From positions 1-55,115 of the forward strand of contig JANQOF010000032.1 in the NCBI GenBank assembly GCA_028279215.1: a stretch of 55,115 bases of DNA. Reading direction: 5' to 3'. Shown here piece after piece: positions 27,248 through 36,434 of the stretch. Every line of letters starts with the position of its first letter. Within the stretch, counting starts at the first letter, position 1. The notes below the pieces were generated by a model. The model saw only the letters and a program-made list of their open reading frames with translations. It did no database searches and was not told the DNA's origin. The position numbers were made by a program, and so were the translations under genes. The DNA is from Pirellulales bacterium. Lineage in GTDB: Bacteria; Planctomycetota; Planctomycetia; Pirellulales; Lacipirellulaceae.

Positions 27248-28282
27248 ATGATTCGACAACAATCCGCGTATTACTTCGCGGCATTCGCGATGCTGGCCTT
27301 TGCATGCCCCGCAGACGCACAAGCAGCTACCTTCATCGATAAACATCACCCGAACGACCTCCGGGTGGTTTCTTACAACATCTACTTCGACTCCATTTTT
27401 CGCGACGTTCTGCGCCAGCGCTTTGTGCGGGTCGTTAACGCACTCAATCCCGACATTTTGAATCTGCAAGAGATTAGTAGTTCTGCAGCAGAGGTCGCCT
27501 CGCTGATGAACACTTTCGCGCCACTACCCGGCTCGGCGACTTGGTACACTCATAAGTTCTCCGATAACGTCATTGTCAGCAAGCATCCATTCATCAATAC
27601 GGGGCGTCTGTCTCGGGGCGCTGCGACCGCGCTCGTTGACGTTCCCGGTGACGTGTACCCCAACGATTTGTTTGTCGTCAACGACCACTGGCCCTGCTGC
27701 ACCAATGAATCAGGACGACAATCCGAGGCCGACCGGATGGTCGCCGAACTGCAAGACCTGCGCACGCCAGGTGGCCGGTTCGAAGTATCCGAAAACACTC
27801 CCTTTCTCGTACTTGGTGACTTGAACATCGTGGGATCAGGTCGCCCGCTCGAAACCATTCTTCACGGCGATATTCTCGACGAAGAGCGATTCGGCCCTGA
27901 TTCGCCACCCGATTGGGACGGCACTTCGCTGGCCGACGCGCGTCCGCTTCACAACGCCGTAGGCCCAGACGACTACACCTGGCGCGAAGACTTAAGCCCC
28001 TTCGATCCAGGTATCCTCGACTTTATCCTCTACACCGATAGCCTCTTGGAAACGGCCAACGAGTTTGTGCTGAACCCCTCCATCATGTCGCCTGCCGAAC
28101 TCACGGCCACTGGCCTTGAGCCCGGCGACGTTGCCATCAATCCAGATACCGGCTTCTTCGATCATTTGCCAGTCGTTGCTGACTTTCGATTTGTGGTCCC
28201 CGAGCCATCTTCAATCATACTGCTGGGCCTCGCCGGTAGTGTGCTCACTCGTCCTATCGCCGTCTCCAACTCCAAGCGGTGA
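27248..28282 (+). CDS. exported endonuclease/exonuclease/phosphatase-family protein with PEP-CTERM tail
   Basis: A 344-residue exported protein. Signal peptide MIRQQSAYYFAAFAMLAFACPADAQA is followed by an EEP-fold domain: LRVVSYNIYFDS, the catalytic-type Glu in LNLQEISS, the GDLN motif in LVLGDLNIVGSG, and the closing DHLPVVADF. EEP enzymes cleave phosphodiester or phosphomonoester bonds using Mg2+; here the substrate would be outside the cell. The tail VPEPSSIILLGLAGSV is the exosortase sorting signal. The start at 27248 has AAGGGG 8 bases upstream. A perfect hairpin lies in its leader and its 3' end overlaps the convergent PEP-CTERM gene by 29 bases. Confidence 0.85.
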   Translation: MIRQQSAYYFAAFAMLAFACPADAQAATFIDKHHPNDLRVVSYNIYFDSIFRDVLRQRFVRVVNALNPDILNLQEISSSAAEVASLMNTFAPLPGSATWYTHKFSDNVIVSKHPFINTGRLSRGAATALVDVPGDVYPNDLFVVNDHWPCCTNESGRQSEADRMVAELQDLRTPGGRFEVSENTPFLVLGDLNIVGSGRPLETILHGDILDEERFGPDSPPDWDGTSLADARPLHNAVGPDDYTWREDLSPFDPGILDFILYTDSLLETANEFVLNPSIMSPAELTATGLEPGDVAINPDTGFFDHLPVVADFRFVVPEPSSIILLGLAGSVLTRPIAVSNSKR

Positions 28283-29060
28283 TAACAAGCGCCCCCGCGC
28301 CTGCCAGCGCCGCTGATCCTGGCTCAGGCACTCGGTTCACGTACGTGAGCGACGTGACCGAAGTGAAGCCGATCGCGCCCACAAAGCTCTCGGACCCGGT
28401 CGCTGGGTCGACGCGGTACAGGGCGTCGGGGCCCACTTCCACATCGATACCGAACAGGTCTTTGGTCGCCGTGTTGTACGCCACCGCGTGCAGCTTGGCG
28501 GCACCGGTCGAGCCGATCGACGCTCCCGCTCCCGTCATCGGGTCGATCTCGATCAGCTCGTCGCTAAAATACGACACGCCAAAAATTGTCCCCGCGTCCT
28601 GGTCTGCCGCGAGCCCGCCCATGAAGTTGAACCCTACCGGGCCAATAGCGCCGGCCGCGCCGGTGCCCGTATCGATCTTAAGCAGTTCGTTGGTGTTCGC
28701 GTCGACGCCCAACAAGTTGCCGCTCGTCGGATCGAAAGTCAGCCCAAATACGAAATCGTACCCCAGCGGACCAACCACGGCCGCCGCCCCCGTATCGGGA
28801 TCGATCTGCAGTAGATCGTTGGCGTTGTTGTCGACCGCGAACAGGCTGTCGGTGTTCGCGTCGTAGGCCAGCGCCTCGACTGCATACCCGGCCCCACCGA
28901 GCGGGCCAACAGGTGCCGATGCCGCCGTCGAAGGGTCGATCGAAACCAACTGCTGGGTAAAGTTGTCTACCGTGTACAACTGCCCCGCCTGAGCAAACGC
29001 CGCAGGGCCAATCGCGAGCAACAACGAACCGCTAACTCCGAACATCTTTCGTGAGTTCAT
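28254..29060 (-). CDS. PEP-CTERM protein with beta-propeller-like repeats
   Basis: A 268-residue exported protein. Signal peptide MNSRKMFGVSGSLLLAIGPAAFAQA is followed by five or six repeats of about 45 residues with the pattern DANTDSLFAVDNNANDLLQIDPDTGAAAVVGPLG; the repeating [FLV]A/GVD...ELL.ID..TG suggests a beta-propeller. The tail VPEPGSAALAGAGALV is the PEP-CTERM signal. ATG 29060 gives a clean signal peptide; the frame runs further upstream. No enzyme activity is suggested; such propellers usually bind other molecules. Confidence 0.82.
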   Translation of the reverse strand: MNSRKMFGVSGSLLLAIGPAAFAQAGQLYTVDNFTQQLVSIDPSTAASAPVGPLGGAGYAVEALAYDANTDSLFAVDNNANDLLQIDPDTGAAAVVGPLGYDFVFGLTFDPTSGNLLGVDANTNELLKIDTGTGAAGAIGPVGFNFMGGLAADQDAGTIFGVSYFSDELIEIDPMTGAGASIGSTGAAKLHAVAYNTATKDLFGIDVEVGPDALYRVDPATGSESFVGAIGFTSVTSLTYVNRVPEPGSAALAGAGALVITAWSWRRR

Positions 29061-29196
29061 CTCTGCTGTTCCGTGGAGGTCAAGTCGATCAAACACACAC
29101 CGGGCTACCCCAGCGAGCGAGCCCCAACTACGGGGCCACCCGAGGTAATCAACAAAGCGGCACCCAACCCGCCAGCGGGCAGCGAGAATCGCGGCC

Positions 29197-29526
29197 GTTT
29201 TTTCCACAAACAAGCAAACACGATTCGCTGTGCATTTACCCCGCTGGTTTTTTCACAGGCGAAGTCGAAAGTCGCCCGTTTTTCTGGGCAATACCGTATA
29301 GCAGCTGTGCAAGAACACGCTGAGTTTATGACACCGTAGCGCCCCAGGTGTGCAAAAACCTCACACGCAGGTGTGACACTGCTGGCTTACCCGGCGGTGG
29401 ACAGACGTCCTCCATGTTCGACCAGTCGCCAAATCGTCGCGTCAGGTTGTCAAAGAACGGGCCAAGACTCGTAGCTTGGCACACCTATTGGAACGTAGTA
29501 GGTGGCCCAGTTTCAAGCGAAAAGTC
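29197..29526 (+). repeat. composite repeat, copy A
   Basis: Three blocks also found at 30794-30976 in the same orientation. Block 1 (29197-29240) contains CAAACACGATTCG followed by TGTGCATTTAC; block 2 (29336-29361) contains CCAGGTGTGCAAAAACC; block 3 (29446-29526) contains TTGGCACACCTATTGGAACG and the sequence around it. In copy A about 110 bases separate blocks 1 and 2, in copy B almost none. A third copy of block 1 is at 47011-47054 on the minus strand. Confidence 0.75.
29377..29399. repeat. REP-like palindrome
   Basis: CACTGCTGG and CCGGCGGTG form a short hairpin with a five-base loop inside copy A of the composite repeat. Its base composition and shape match REP elements of planctomycete genomes. 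Confidence 0.5.
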
Positions 29527-29576
29527 TGAGGAAGCGCGGGCCGGTTGTGGGGTGAGAATCACACGCAGAAGTCGAT

Positions 29577-29649
29577 GGCTAGAGCGTTCTTCGGCTAGCT
29601 GTAGCGATGCTGGCGCCAACGAGTCAAATCTGGCAAGGCGGCCGAAGCA
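29577..29649 (+). repeat. dispersed 73-base repeat, copy 1
   Basis: GGCTAGAGCGT, four variable bases, CGGCTAG, then a diverged middle, then TCTGGCAAGGCGGCCGAAGC. The same arrangement occurs at 54895-54966, with one base missing in the middle. The last 26 bases differ at one position. Confidence 0.75.
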
Positions 29650-30062
29650 GGCGAATCTACATGATTCGTTGATGTAGGCTAACGTAGCCAGAAGCAGACA
29701 TAGTAAGCGGGCGCGCTACAGATAGGCGAAGGGCGCTCTGGAGGTGGCCATGGCACGTAAGCGCCCACGACGTCATCCCCCAACTTCGGCCCGGCCGCAG
29801 GCAATTCGTGCTTCGGCCTTGGCCGGAGGTTGGGTGTGCTCGATGAAACCATCGGCCGGCTGGTGGGCGTAGAATACGCCGCACTGCCGGCCGGCCCCCG
29901 AATGGCGGGTGCCAGTCTAACCGAATCAGCCTCGGTTGTGGCCGCACGAAAGGCGCACGCTACTCGCAGGTGCTTATATTCCAACGACTTGCGACTTGAG
30001 CGTTCGCATCTTGTGCGCATAATTATTTCTGCGAGCAAACTTGTCGCTTCTCCGGGGAACCC
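29650..30062. other. intergenic stretch, no supported gene
   Basis: About 410 bases without a convincing gene; open frames on both strands are GC-driven and do not resemble known proteins. A possible promoter for the next gene lies near its end. Confidence 0.4.
29996..30023 (+). promoter_or_regulatory. possible sigma-70-type promoter
   Basis: TTGAGC and CATAAT with 16 bases between them, 40 bases before the start of the XRE-NTF2 gene. It matches the general consensus only in part, and planctomycete promoters are poorly defined. Confidence 0.3.
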
Positions 30063-30761
30063 ATGACGGCGCGGCGTGGAGCAGAGGATCGTTTTTTGAG
30101 TTGCAATGGAAGTGCGATTCGCGCTCGGCGTCTGGCCCAAGGCTGGACCCAAGACGATCTGGCAGGGCGGTCGGGCTACAGCCGACGCTTGATTCAAAAG
30201 GCCGAGTCCGGCGGGTCGCTCGCGCCCGCGACCCTGCGCGTGTTGGCTCAAGCCCTCAGCACCGACGCCGAGCAGGTGATCATCGACGACCTCACGCTCA
30301 CGCCGCTGTCGGTCGTGCAAGAGTTTGTCGCCGCTATGAATTCCCACTACCACGATATCGGGCCCGCCGTCGAGCATCTGCTGGCCGACGATTTCGTCCT
30401 CTGGTCGGCCGGCGACCCGAGCGTCATGCCCTTTGCTGGGGAGTTCAATGGGCGTGACGCGATCGTTGAGTATGTTCGAGTCTTCCTATCCGTTCTCAGC
30501 CCGTCGAAAGAGGGCTTCCTGCGAAAAGTTCGTTACCTGGCCAGCGGCAACGAAGTGGTGTGCTGGTTGGAAGCTCACGCCCAGGTCAAAGGCATGGATA
30601 CGACTCCCCCGGTTTGGGTTTGCCACCGCTATGTAGTCGAAGGCGGGAAGATAGCCCGCTACGAGAACCACTTCGACACCCAAACCGGCTCCGAGCACCT
30701 CGCCGAAGCGCGAGCCCGAGGGCTGCTCGACGCGGATGGACAATGCCCGGCCGAGGAGTAA
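30063..30761 (+). CDS. XRE-type helix-turn-helix fused to NTF2/SnoaL-like domain
   Basis: A 232-residue cytoplasmic protein of two domains. Residues about 15-75 are an XRE HTH (AIRARRLAQGWTQDDLAGRSGYSRRLIQKAESG), a DNA-binding repressor fold. Residues about 80-210 are a SnoaL/NTF2-like domain (VVQEFVAAMNSHYHDIGPAVEHLLADDFVLWSAGD, FNGRDAIVEYVRVFL, CHRYVVEGGKIARYENHFD) that could bind a small molecule. The architecture suggests a ligand-sensing regulator. Its gene lies alone between two copies of a composite repeat, and the target is unknown. The first gene of the window carries a related domain. Confidence 0.82.
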   Translation: MTARRGAEDRFLSCNGSAIRARRLAQGWTQDDLAGRSGYSRRLIQKAESGGSLAPATLRVLAQALSTDAEQVIIDDLTLTPLSVVQEFVAAMNSHYHDIGPAVEHLLADDFVLWSAGDPSVMPFAGEFNGRDAIVEYVRVFLSVLSPSKEGFLRKVRYLASGNEVVCWLEAHAQVKGMDTTPPVWVCHRYVVEGGKIARYENHFDTQTGSEHLAEARARGLLDADGQCPAEE

Positions 30762-30793
30762 CGGTGGGCGAATCACCCGAGTGCACCGCACGA

Positions 30794-30976
30794 GTTTTTT
30801 CCCAAAAACAGCAAACACGATTCGGTAGCGCGCCAGGTGTGCAAAAACCCCCGCCAATGCCCCATCTGGCAATGGCCGAATCGTCTTGTGGAGTTGTCAA
30901 ACAGCGGGCTAATGCGCGGAGCTTGGCACACCTATTGGAACGTGGTGGGTGGCCCGGATTCAAGGGAAAAGTGTGG
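30794..30976 (+). repeat. composite repeat, copy B
   Basis: Direct counterpart of 29197-29526. Block 1 at 30794-30824, block 2 at 30825-30850 and block 3 at 30894-30976; block 3 shares a 24-base identical core with copy A and about 85 percent of positions over 80 bases. The two copies enclose roughly 1.3 kb that contains the XRE-NTF2 gene. Confidence 0.75.
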
Positions 30977-31056
30977 GGATTCGGGCGTTCGGTTTGAGCG
31001 CGACTTGTCTGATTGGACCGCAGCGCGTGTTAGCCGTATGACGGTGCGTATCGCGG

Positions 31057-31797
31057 TTATGCCAAAACGCTGACAAAGTTGCTACCGTTAAAAGATGCCT
31101 TCAGTGTCGTAGTCGGCGTACTCGGCTTAGTGATTCGATAATCGTCATATCGCATGTACGCGACTAGAATGTCAAATACTTCAACTACGCCATTGGGGTC
31201 TCTGAATAGCAATGCCAAGTGCAACCCTGAGTGGGCATGGTGGCAGTCCACAGCAAATCGATTGCGACACGTCTTTATTTCGAGACCGTCCGGTACCCGA
31301 ACCGGTCTGCTCTTGCCCTTGAGTGCCGCGCCGAACTCTTTCACATTGCGTTTGAATTTTGGAAGACCGTCGTAACTTCGGGACCGGATGAATAGATCGG
31401 GGTAATCGCTTCTGCCGTTAGATGCAAGCTCCCCTTGATCAAACCTGTCAATCAAGAACCGTTCAACCACCTTGCTAACAATATCGCCACCAACTTCGTC
31501 TAGCAGCACCAATTCACGTTCTAGCTCCCGGTCCATTACCTCCAATAGATGGCTCGGAGTTGCAGCACGCACGTTGGATCGTATTTCTTGCCAAGTATCG
31601 CGCACAAGAGAAGGCGAGTTGAGCACCTCCTCCACAAACGTCTTCAAATCTGGTCCTACACGAACCAACCACGGAATCATAACCTCGACTGTCTCGACGC
31701 TCCGCGAGTACCAATCAACCTCGGGTGGTGCATAGCTGTCGAGTTCAGATCGGGCGCTCTCGACTTGGACCAGGACAGTATCTAGCAGGGTCGTCAT
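31057..31797 (-). CDS. predicted type II restriction endonuclease
   Basis: A 246-residue protein in the position and orientation of the nuclease of a type II restriction system: it overlaps the controller gene by 4 bases (ATGA) and faces away from the methylase. A PD-(D/E)xK-type motif is visible: Asp in DYPDLFIRS followed by GLEIKTCR (Glu-Ile-Lys). I do not recognise the specificity; the sequence has no close match I recall. It would cut the unmethylated form of the site protected by the methylase at 32095. Composition is less GC-rich than in the surrounding genes, as expected for a transferred island. Confidence 0.75.
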   Translation of the reverse strand: MTTLLDTVLVQVESARSELDSYAPPEVDWYSRSVETVEVMIPWLVRVGPDLKTFVEEVLNSPSLVRDTWQEIRSNVRAATPSHLLEVMDRELERELVLLDEVGGDIVSKVVERFLIDRFDQGELASNGRSDYPDLFIRSRSYDGLPKFKRNVKEFGAALKGKSRPVRVPDGLEIKTCRNRFAVDCHHAHSGLHLALLFRDPNGVVEVFDILVAYMRYDDYRITKPSTPTTTLKASFNGSNFVSVLA

Positions 31798-32021
31798 TCA
31801 ACACCCCACCAGTCAAAGAGTCTTGCAGGCGAAATTTCAAGGGCTTCGGCAAGCTTGCAAATATTCTCTAGACTAACGTTGCGTTCACCCCGTTCTATAC
31901 AGCCAACGTAGCTGCGATCCAGCTCGGCAATGTCGGCCAAGTGCTCTTGAGACCAGCCACGTTCGATGCGGCTTCGGCGTACTTGTTCACCAAATAGTAC
32001 CTTTACATCCTTATCTGCCAT
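31794..32021 (-). CDS. restriction-modification controller (C) protein, XRE type
   Basis: A 75-residue XRE helix-turn-helix protein with the usual C-protein length and layout: FGEQVRRSRIERGWSQEHLADIAELDRSYVGCIERGERNVSLENICKLAEAL. C proteins first activate and then repress their own and the nuclease gene, so that the methylase can act before the nuclease accumulates. Its stop overlaps the nuclease start, so both come from one message. A candidate operator lies between it and the methylase. Confidence 0.82.
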   Translation of the reverse strand: MADKDVKVLFGEQVRRSRIERGWSQEHLADIAELDRSYVGCIERGERNVSLENICKLAEALEISPARLFDWWGVE

Positions 32022-32043
32022 ACGCTAACATTTAAGTCGCTGC

Positions 32044-32056
32044 GGACGATATGTCC
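32044..32056. promoter_or_regulatory. possible C-box operator
   Basis: GGAC-GATAT-GTCC, an inverted repeat 23 bases upstream of the controller start and 38 bases before the methylase start. C-protein operators are short inverted repeats with GACT/AGTC-like arms; this one resembles them in spacing, but only one complete copy can be seen. Confidence 0.4.
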
Positions 32057-32094
32057 ACGGGCGATGCGCACCAATCCGACCGAGACCCGACGTC

Positions 32095-33285
32095 ATGAAG
32101 CTCGCGACCGAAGCAAAGGCGACTGCCACGCGGTCAACGGAACGCGACAAGTCCTTCTGCGAATTCTTCGCCGGCATCGGGTTGGTGCGGGAAGGCTTGA
32201 AGACTTCGGGATGGCGTTGTGTATATGCCAACGACAACGACCCCAAGAAGCAGCAACTCTATGAAGCACATTTCTCGGCCGATCACTTTCACTTAGAAGA
32301 CGTCAGAGATACCGACCGGGTACTGGCTGAGATCGCCAAATCTCCAACTCTCGCAACCGCCTCTTTTCCGTGCATTGACTTATCGCTGGCCGGATGGGGT
32401 CGTGGGTTACACGGCAATCATTCGTCAACATTCTTTGGTTTCTCAAATGCTATCGCAGCGATGAGTCGACGACGCCCAAAATTGTTGCTAATCGAAAACG
32501 TAAACGGGTTGCTAACGTCGCACGACGGCAAGGACTTCCAAGCTGTCGCCACAACTCTTGCGTCGCTCGGCTACTTCCTCGATTCGTTCGTGTTGGATGC
32601 AAGGTTCTTCGTACCACAAAGCCGTCAGCGCGTGTTCATAGTAGGGGTACATCGCAGCGTAGTAAAGCAAGCTCCGGTCGTTCGCTCCAATGGTTCGGCC
32701 TTGGACCCTTGGCGGGCGAGTATAGACCGAACGGCGAAGGTCCGACCAAAGCGGTTACGGCAACTTATGGAGTCTACAGAAATCGAGACCGGATGGATTG
32801 CCACGCCGATTGCTGTGCCAGACACCGAAGCGGCGCACCTACGCAACTATATCGACCTAGACGACACGCAAGACTGGTGGAACAAAGCACAAGTTGATAA
32901 GCACTACGAAATGATGAGTGATCTACATAAGTCGCAAGTCAACGCGATGATGAACGACCAGAATGCCATTCATGTCGGCACGATTTATCGGCGGAAGCGA
33001 TACGGCAAGACGCGTGCAGAAGTCCGGTTCGACGGTATAGCTGGTTGTCTCAGAGTGCCACGCGGCGGCAGTGCAAGGCAGATTGTAATTGTGATTGACC
33101 AGGGCAAGCTCGGTATTCGTTGGATGTCGCCACGCGAGTACGCACGGCTTCAGGGAGCACCAGACTTCCCGTTGGTGGGGCGCCCGAATCAGCAAATGGC
33201 CGGATTTGGCGACGCGGTGTGCGTTCCAGTGATTGAATGGATAGACAAACACGTACTATCCCCAATCTATGAGTCGATTGCGTAA
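32095..33285 (+). CDS. dcm: DNA (cytosine-5) methyltransferase
   Basis: A 396-residue m5C methylase. Motif I reads FFAGIGLVREGL, motif IV FPCIDLSLAG with the catalytic Cys, motif VI LLIENVNGLL, motif VIII QSRQRVFIVG, and motif X the variant FGDAV. The target-recognition region lies between VIII and X. It adds a methyl group to cytosine in a specific site, protecting it from the linked nuclease. It begins the rightward arm of the restriction system and overlaps the vsr gene by one base. The symbol is used only in its family sense; the recognised site is unknown. Confidence 0.9.
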   Translation: MKLATEAKATATRSTERDKSFCEFFAGIGLVREGLKTSGWRCVYANDNDPKKQQLYEAHFSADHFHLEDVRDTDRVLAEIAKSPTLATASFPCIDLSLAGWGRGLHGNHSSTFFGFSNAIAAMSRRRPKLLLIENVNGLLTSHDGKDFQAVATTLASLGYFLDSFVLDARFFVPQSRQRVFIVGVHRSVVKQAPVVRSNGSALDPWRASIDRTAKVRPKRLRQLMESTEIETGWIATPIAVPDTEAAHLRNYIDLDDTQDWWNKAQVDKHYEMMSDLHKSQVNAMMNDQNAIHVGTIYRRKRYGKTRAEVRFDGIAGCLRVPRGGSARQIVIVIDQGKLGIRWMSPREYARLQGAPDFPLVGRPNQQMAGFGDAVCVPVIEWIDKHVLSPIYESIA

Positions 33286-33704
33286 TGGCCGACAAGCTCA
33301 CAACGCGACAGCGAAGTGAACAAATGCGGCGGGTGCGGAGCGGCGACACTAAGCCTGAAATGGTAGTACGCCGCACAGCTTTTGCACTAGGCTACAGATT
33401 TCGTCTACATGTTAATACGTTACCCGGCAGTCCGGATTTAGTCTTTCCAAGGCTTCGAAAGGTAGTGTTTGTGCATGGCTGCTTTTGGCACCAACACTCC
33501 TGTAAACGTGGCAACCGACAGCCGAAATCGAATGTCGAATACTGGAAGACGAAGCTGGACCGGAACAAGCGCCGAGACCGAGGCACTCGGGTGAGGTTAC
33601 GGAAGCTCGGTTGGCGCGTGCTCGTGGTTTGGGAGTGCCAAACGGTACCAAGTAAACAAGGGCGAATGGCCGAGAGGCTACAACAGTTTCTGACCGCTAC
33701 GTGA
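33285..33704 (+). CDS. vsr: very short patch repair endonuclease Vsr
   Basis: A 139-residue Vsr nuclease, which nicks the T of a T:G mismatch left by deamination of 5-methylcytosine. Recognisable parts are RSEQMRRVRSGDTKPEMVVRR at the N-terminus and the catalytic block GSPDLVFPRLRKVVFVHGCFWHQH with the essential Asp and His. Its start overlaps the methylase stop by a single base (TAATG), so the two are translated together. The pairing with an m5C methylase is the usual one. Confidence 0.93.
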   Translation: MADKLTTRQRSEQMRRVRSGDTKPEMVVRRTAFALGYRFRLHVNTLPGSPDLVFPRLRKVVFVHGCFWHQHSCKRGNRQPKSNVEYWKTKLDRNKRRDRGTRVRLRKLGWRVLVVWECQTVPSKQGRMAERLQQFLTAT

Positions 33705-33953
33705 CCACCCTCACCTGCCAATATGACACCCCGAACCCCCGCCGTCCTCGCCCAAGTCCCGCTCACCCGTCACTCTGACAGCCGGACGAATCCCCGTCCA
33801 AATCGCTAAACCACTACTCAATAAGCACTTGCGCCCGACGGGCCAATTGGCGCGCGGGTTGCATTTCGCGGGCTCGTCGGACCCCCTGCGCGCAGGTGGC
33901 GGGATGGCGGAGACTAAGGGGTCTCGCTTGAGGGGAAATTGTCACTCAGCGGA

Positions 33954-34020
33954 CCTCTCCCCAGCGGGAGAGGGACATAATGGGAGGCCCCTCACCTAGC
34001 CTCTCCCTAGAGGGGAGAGG
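33954..34020. repeat. two short GC-rich palindromes (CTCTCCCC...GGGAGAG)
   Basis: Palindromic units of about 20 bases at 33954-33974 and 34000-34020 (CCTCTCCCTAGAGGGGAGAG), just upstream of groES. A third unit follows groES at 34429-34450. The rest of the 33705-34097 gap shows no gene and no CIRCE element. Confidence 0.7.
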
Positions 34021-34097
34021 AATAACGAACAAACTGCCCGGGGTTTGGTGACTTCGGCTACTTACATTTCAGGTACTTATTTCAGGAGCAAATGCAC

Positions 34098-34418
34098 ATG
34101 GCTGCGACCGCAACCAAGAAGAAGGGCAAAGTGAAGCTGCAACCGTTGGGCGACAAGGTGGTTGTCGAGCGTGACGAGTCGGAAGACGTCACCGCTGGCG
34201 GCATCGTGCTGCCCGACAGTGCCAAGGATAAGCCCAGCCGCGGCACGATCGTCGCCGTGGGCACCGGCAAGACGCTCGACGACGGATCGCGCGGCGAGAT
34301 GCAAGTGAAAGTCGGCGACCGCGTGCTGTTCACCAGCTACGCACCCGAGACGATCGAGATCGACGACAATGAGTACTTGCTGATGAGCGAAGGCGATATT
34401 CTGGCCGTCATTGAATGA
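34098..34418 (+). CDS. groES: co-chaperonin GroES
   Basis: The 106-residue cap of the GroEL chaperonin. After a lysine-rich start it carries the family sequence LQPLGDKVVVERDESEDVTAGGIVLPDSAKDKPSRGTIVAVGTG, with the mobile loop in the middle, and ends EYLLMSEGDILAVIE. The ATG at 34098 was preferred to the one at 34092 because AGGAG lies 9 bases before it. GroEL follows 132 bases downstream on the same strand, so they form the usual pair. No CIRCE operator is visible, so heat-shock control is by another route. Confidence 0.95.
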   Translation: MAATATKKKGKVKLQPLGDKVVVERDESEDVTAGGIVLPDSAKDKPSRGTIVAVGTGKTLDDGSRGEMQVKVGDRVLFTSYAPETIEIDDNEYLLMSEGDILAVIE

Positions 34419-34428
34419 CGGCTGTGAT

Positions 34429-34450
34429 CCCTCTCCCCAAAGGGAGAGGG
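34429..34450. repeat. palindrome between groES and groEL
   Basis: CCCTCTCCCC and its complement around a short loop, matching the two copies upstream of groES. It lies 11 bases after the groES stop. It could slow or end transcription, but it has no T-tract. Confidence 0.65.
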
Positions 34451-34517
34451 AGAAGGCACGAAGCGGGCGACCCGCGTTCGCCAACATCCAAACAAAACTT
34501 CCGCACTCCGCGGATAA

Positions 34518-36170
<1,653 letters not shown>

Positions 36171-36273
36171 TGAGTGAGGGGTCGGGGGTCAGGGATTTGC
36201 TTACCGACTGGGATTCTGATTCTCGCTCCGATAAGAATCCACCGCCGCTTTAGTGCGAGTGGTTTATTATATG

Positions 36274-36309
36274 AAACCCCGGTAGGGCATTAGTTCTGCC
36301 GGGGTTTTT
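36274..36309 (+). terminator. Rho-independent terminator after groEL
   Basis: AAACCCCGG and CCGGGGTTT form the stem around a 16-base loop, followed by T5. It is about 100 bases past the groEL stop and 126 before the next gene. Confidence 0.85.
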
Positions 36310-36434
36310 ACATGAATGTGGGTGAAAACACTCACCGTGTATACCCGCAACTGCTCTCGCCCCGGTTGCGGGAATATGCTAGTTGAGCGCATCGCTCTTC
36401 GAGTTTGCTTTTCTAGGTTCGTGGGAAGGAACCC

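Noticed and set aside
27012-27251. 79-residue frame running through the leader hairpin
   Set aside because: It has no ribosome-binding site and its sequence is not protein-like; the hairpin reads better as a regulatory element.
29348-29677. Short protein frame starting MCKN that resembles 30837-31073
   Set aside because: The shared residues lie only in the blocks of the nucleotide repeat, and neither frame has a ribosome-binding site. It is better described as repeated DNA.
30560-30997. 145-residue plus-strand frame overlapping the end of the XRE-NTF2 gene
   Set aside because: Its first part is antisense-like, arginine-rich sequence in a different frame of a real gene; its last part lies in the repeat.
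33710-34097. CIRCE or other heat-shock operator before groES
   Set aside because: No TTAGCACTC-type arms are present. Only GC-rich palindromes of unknown role were found.
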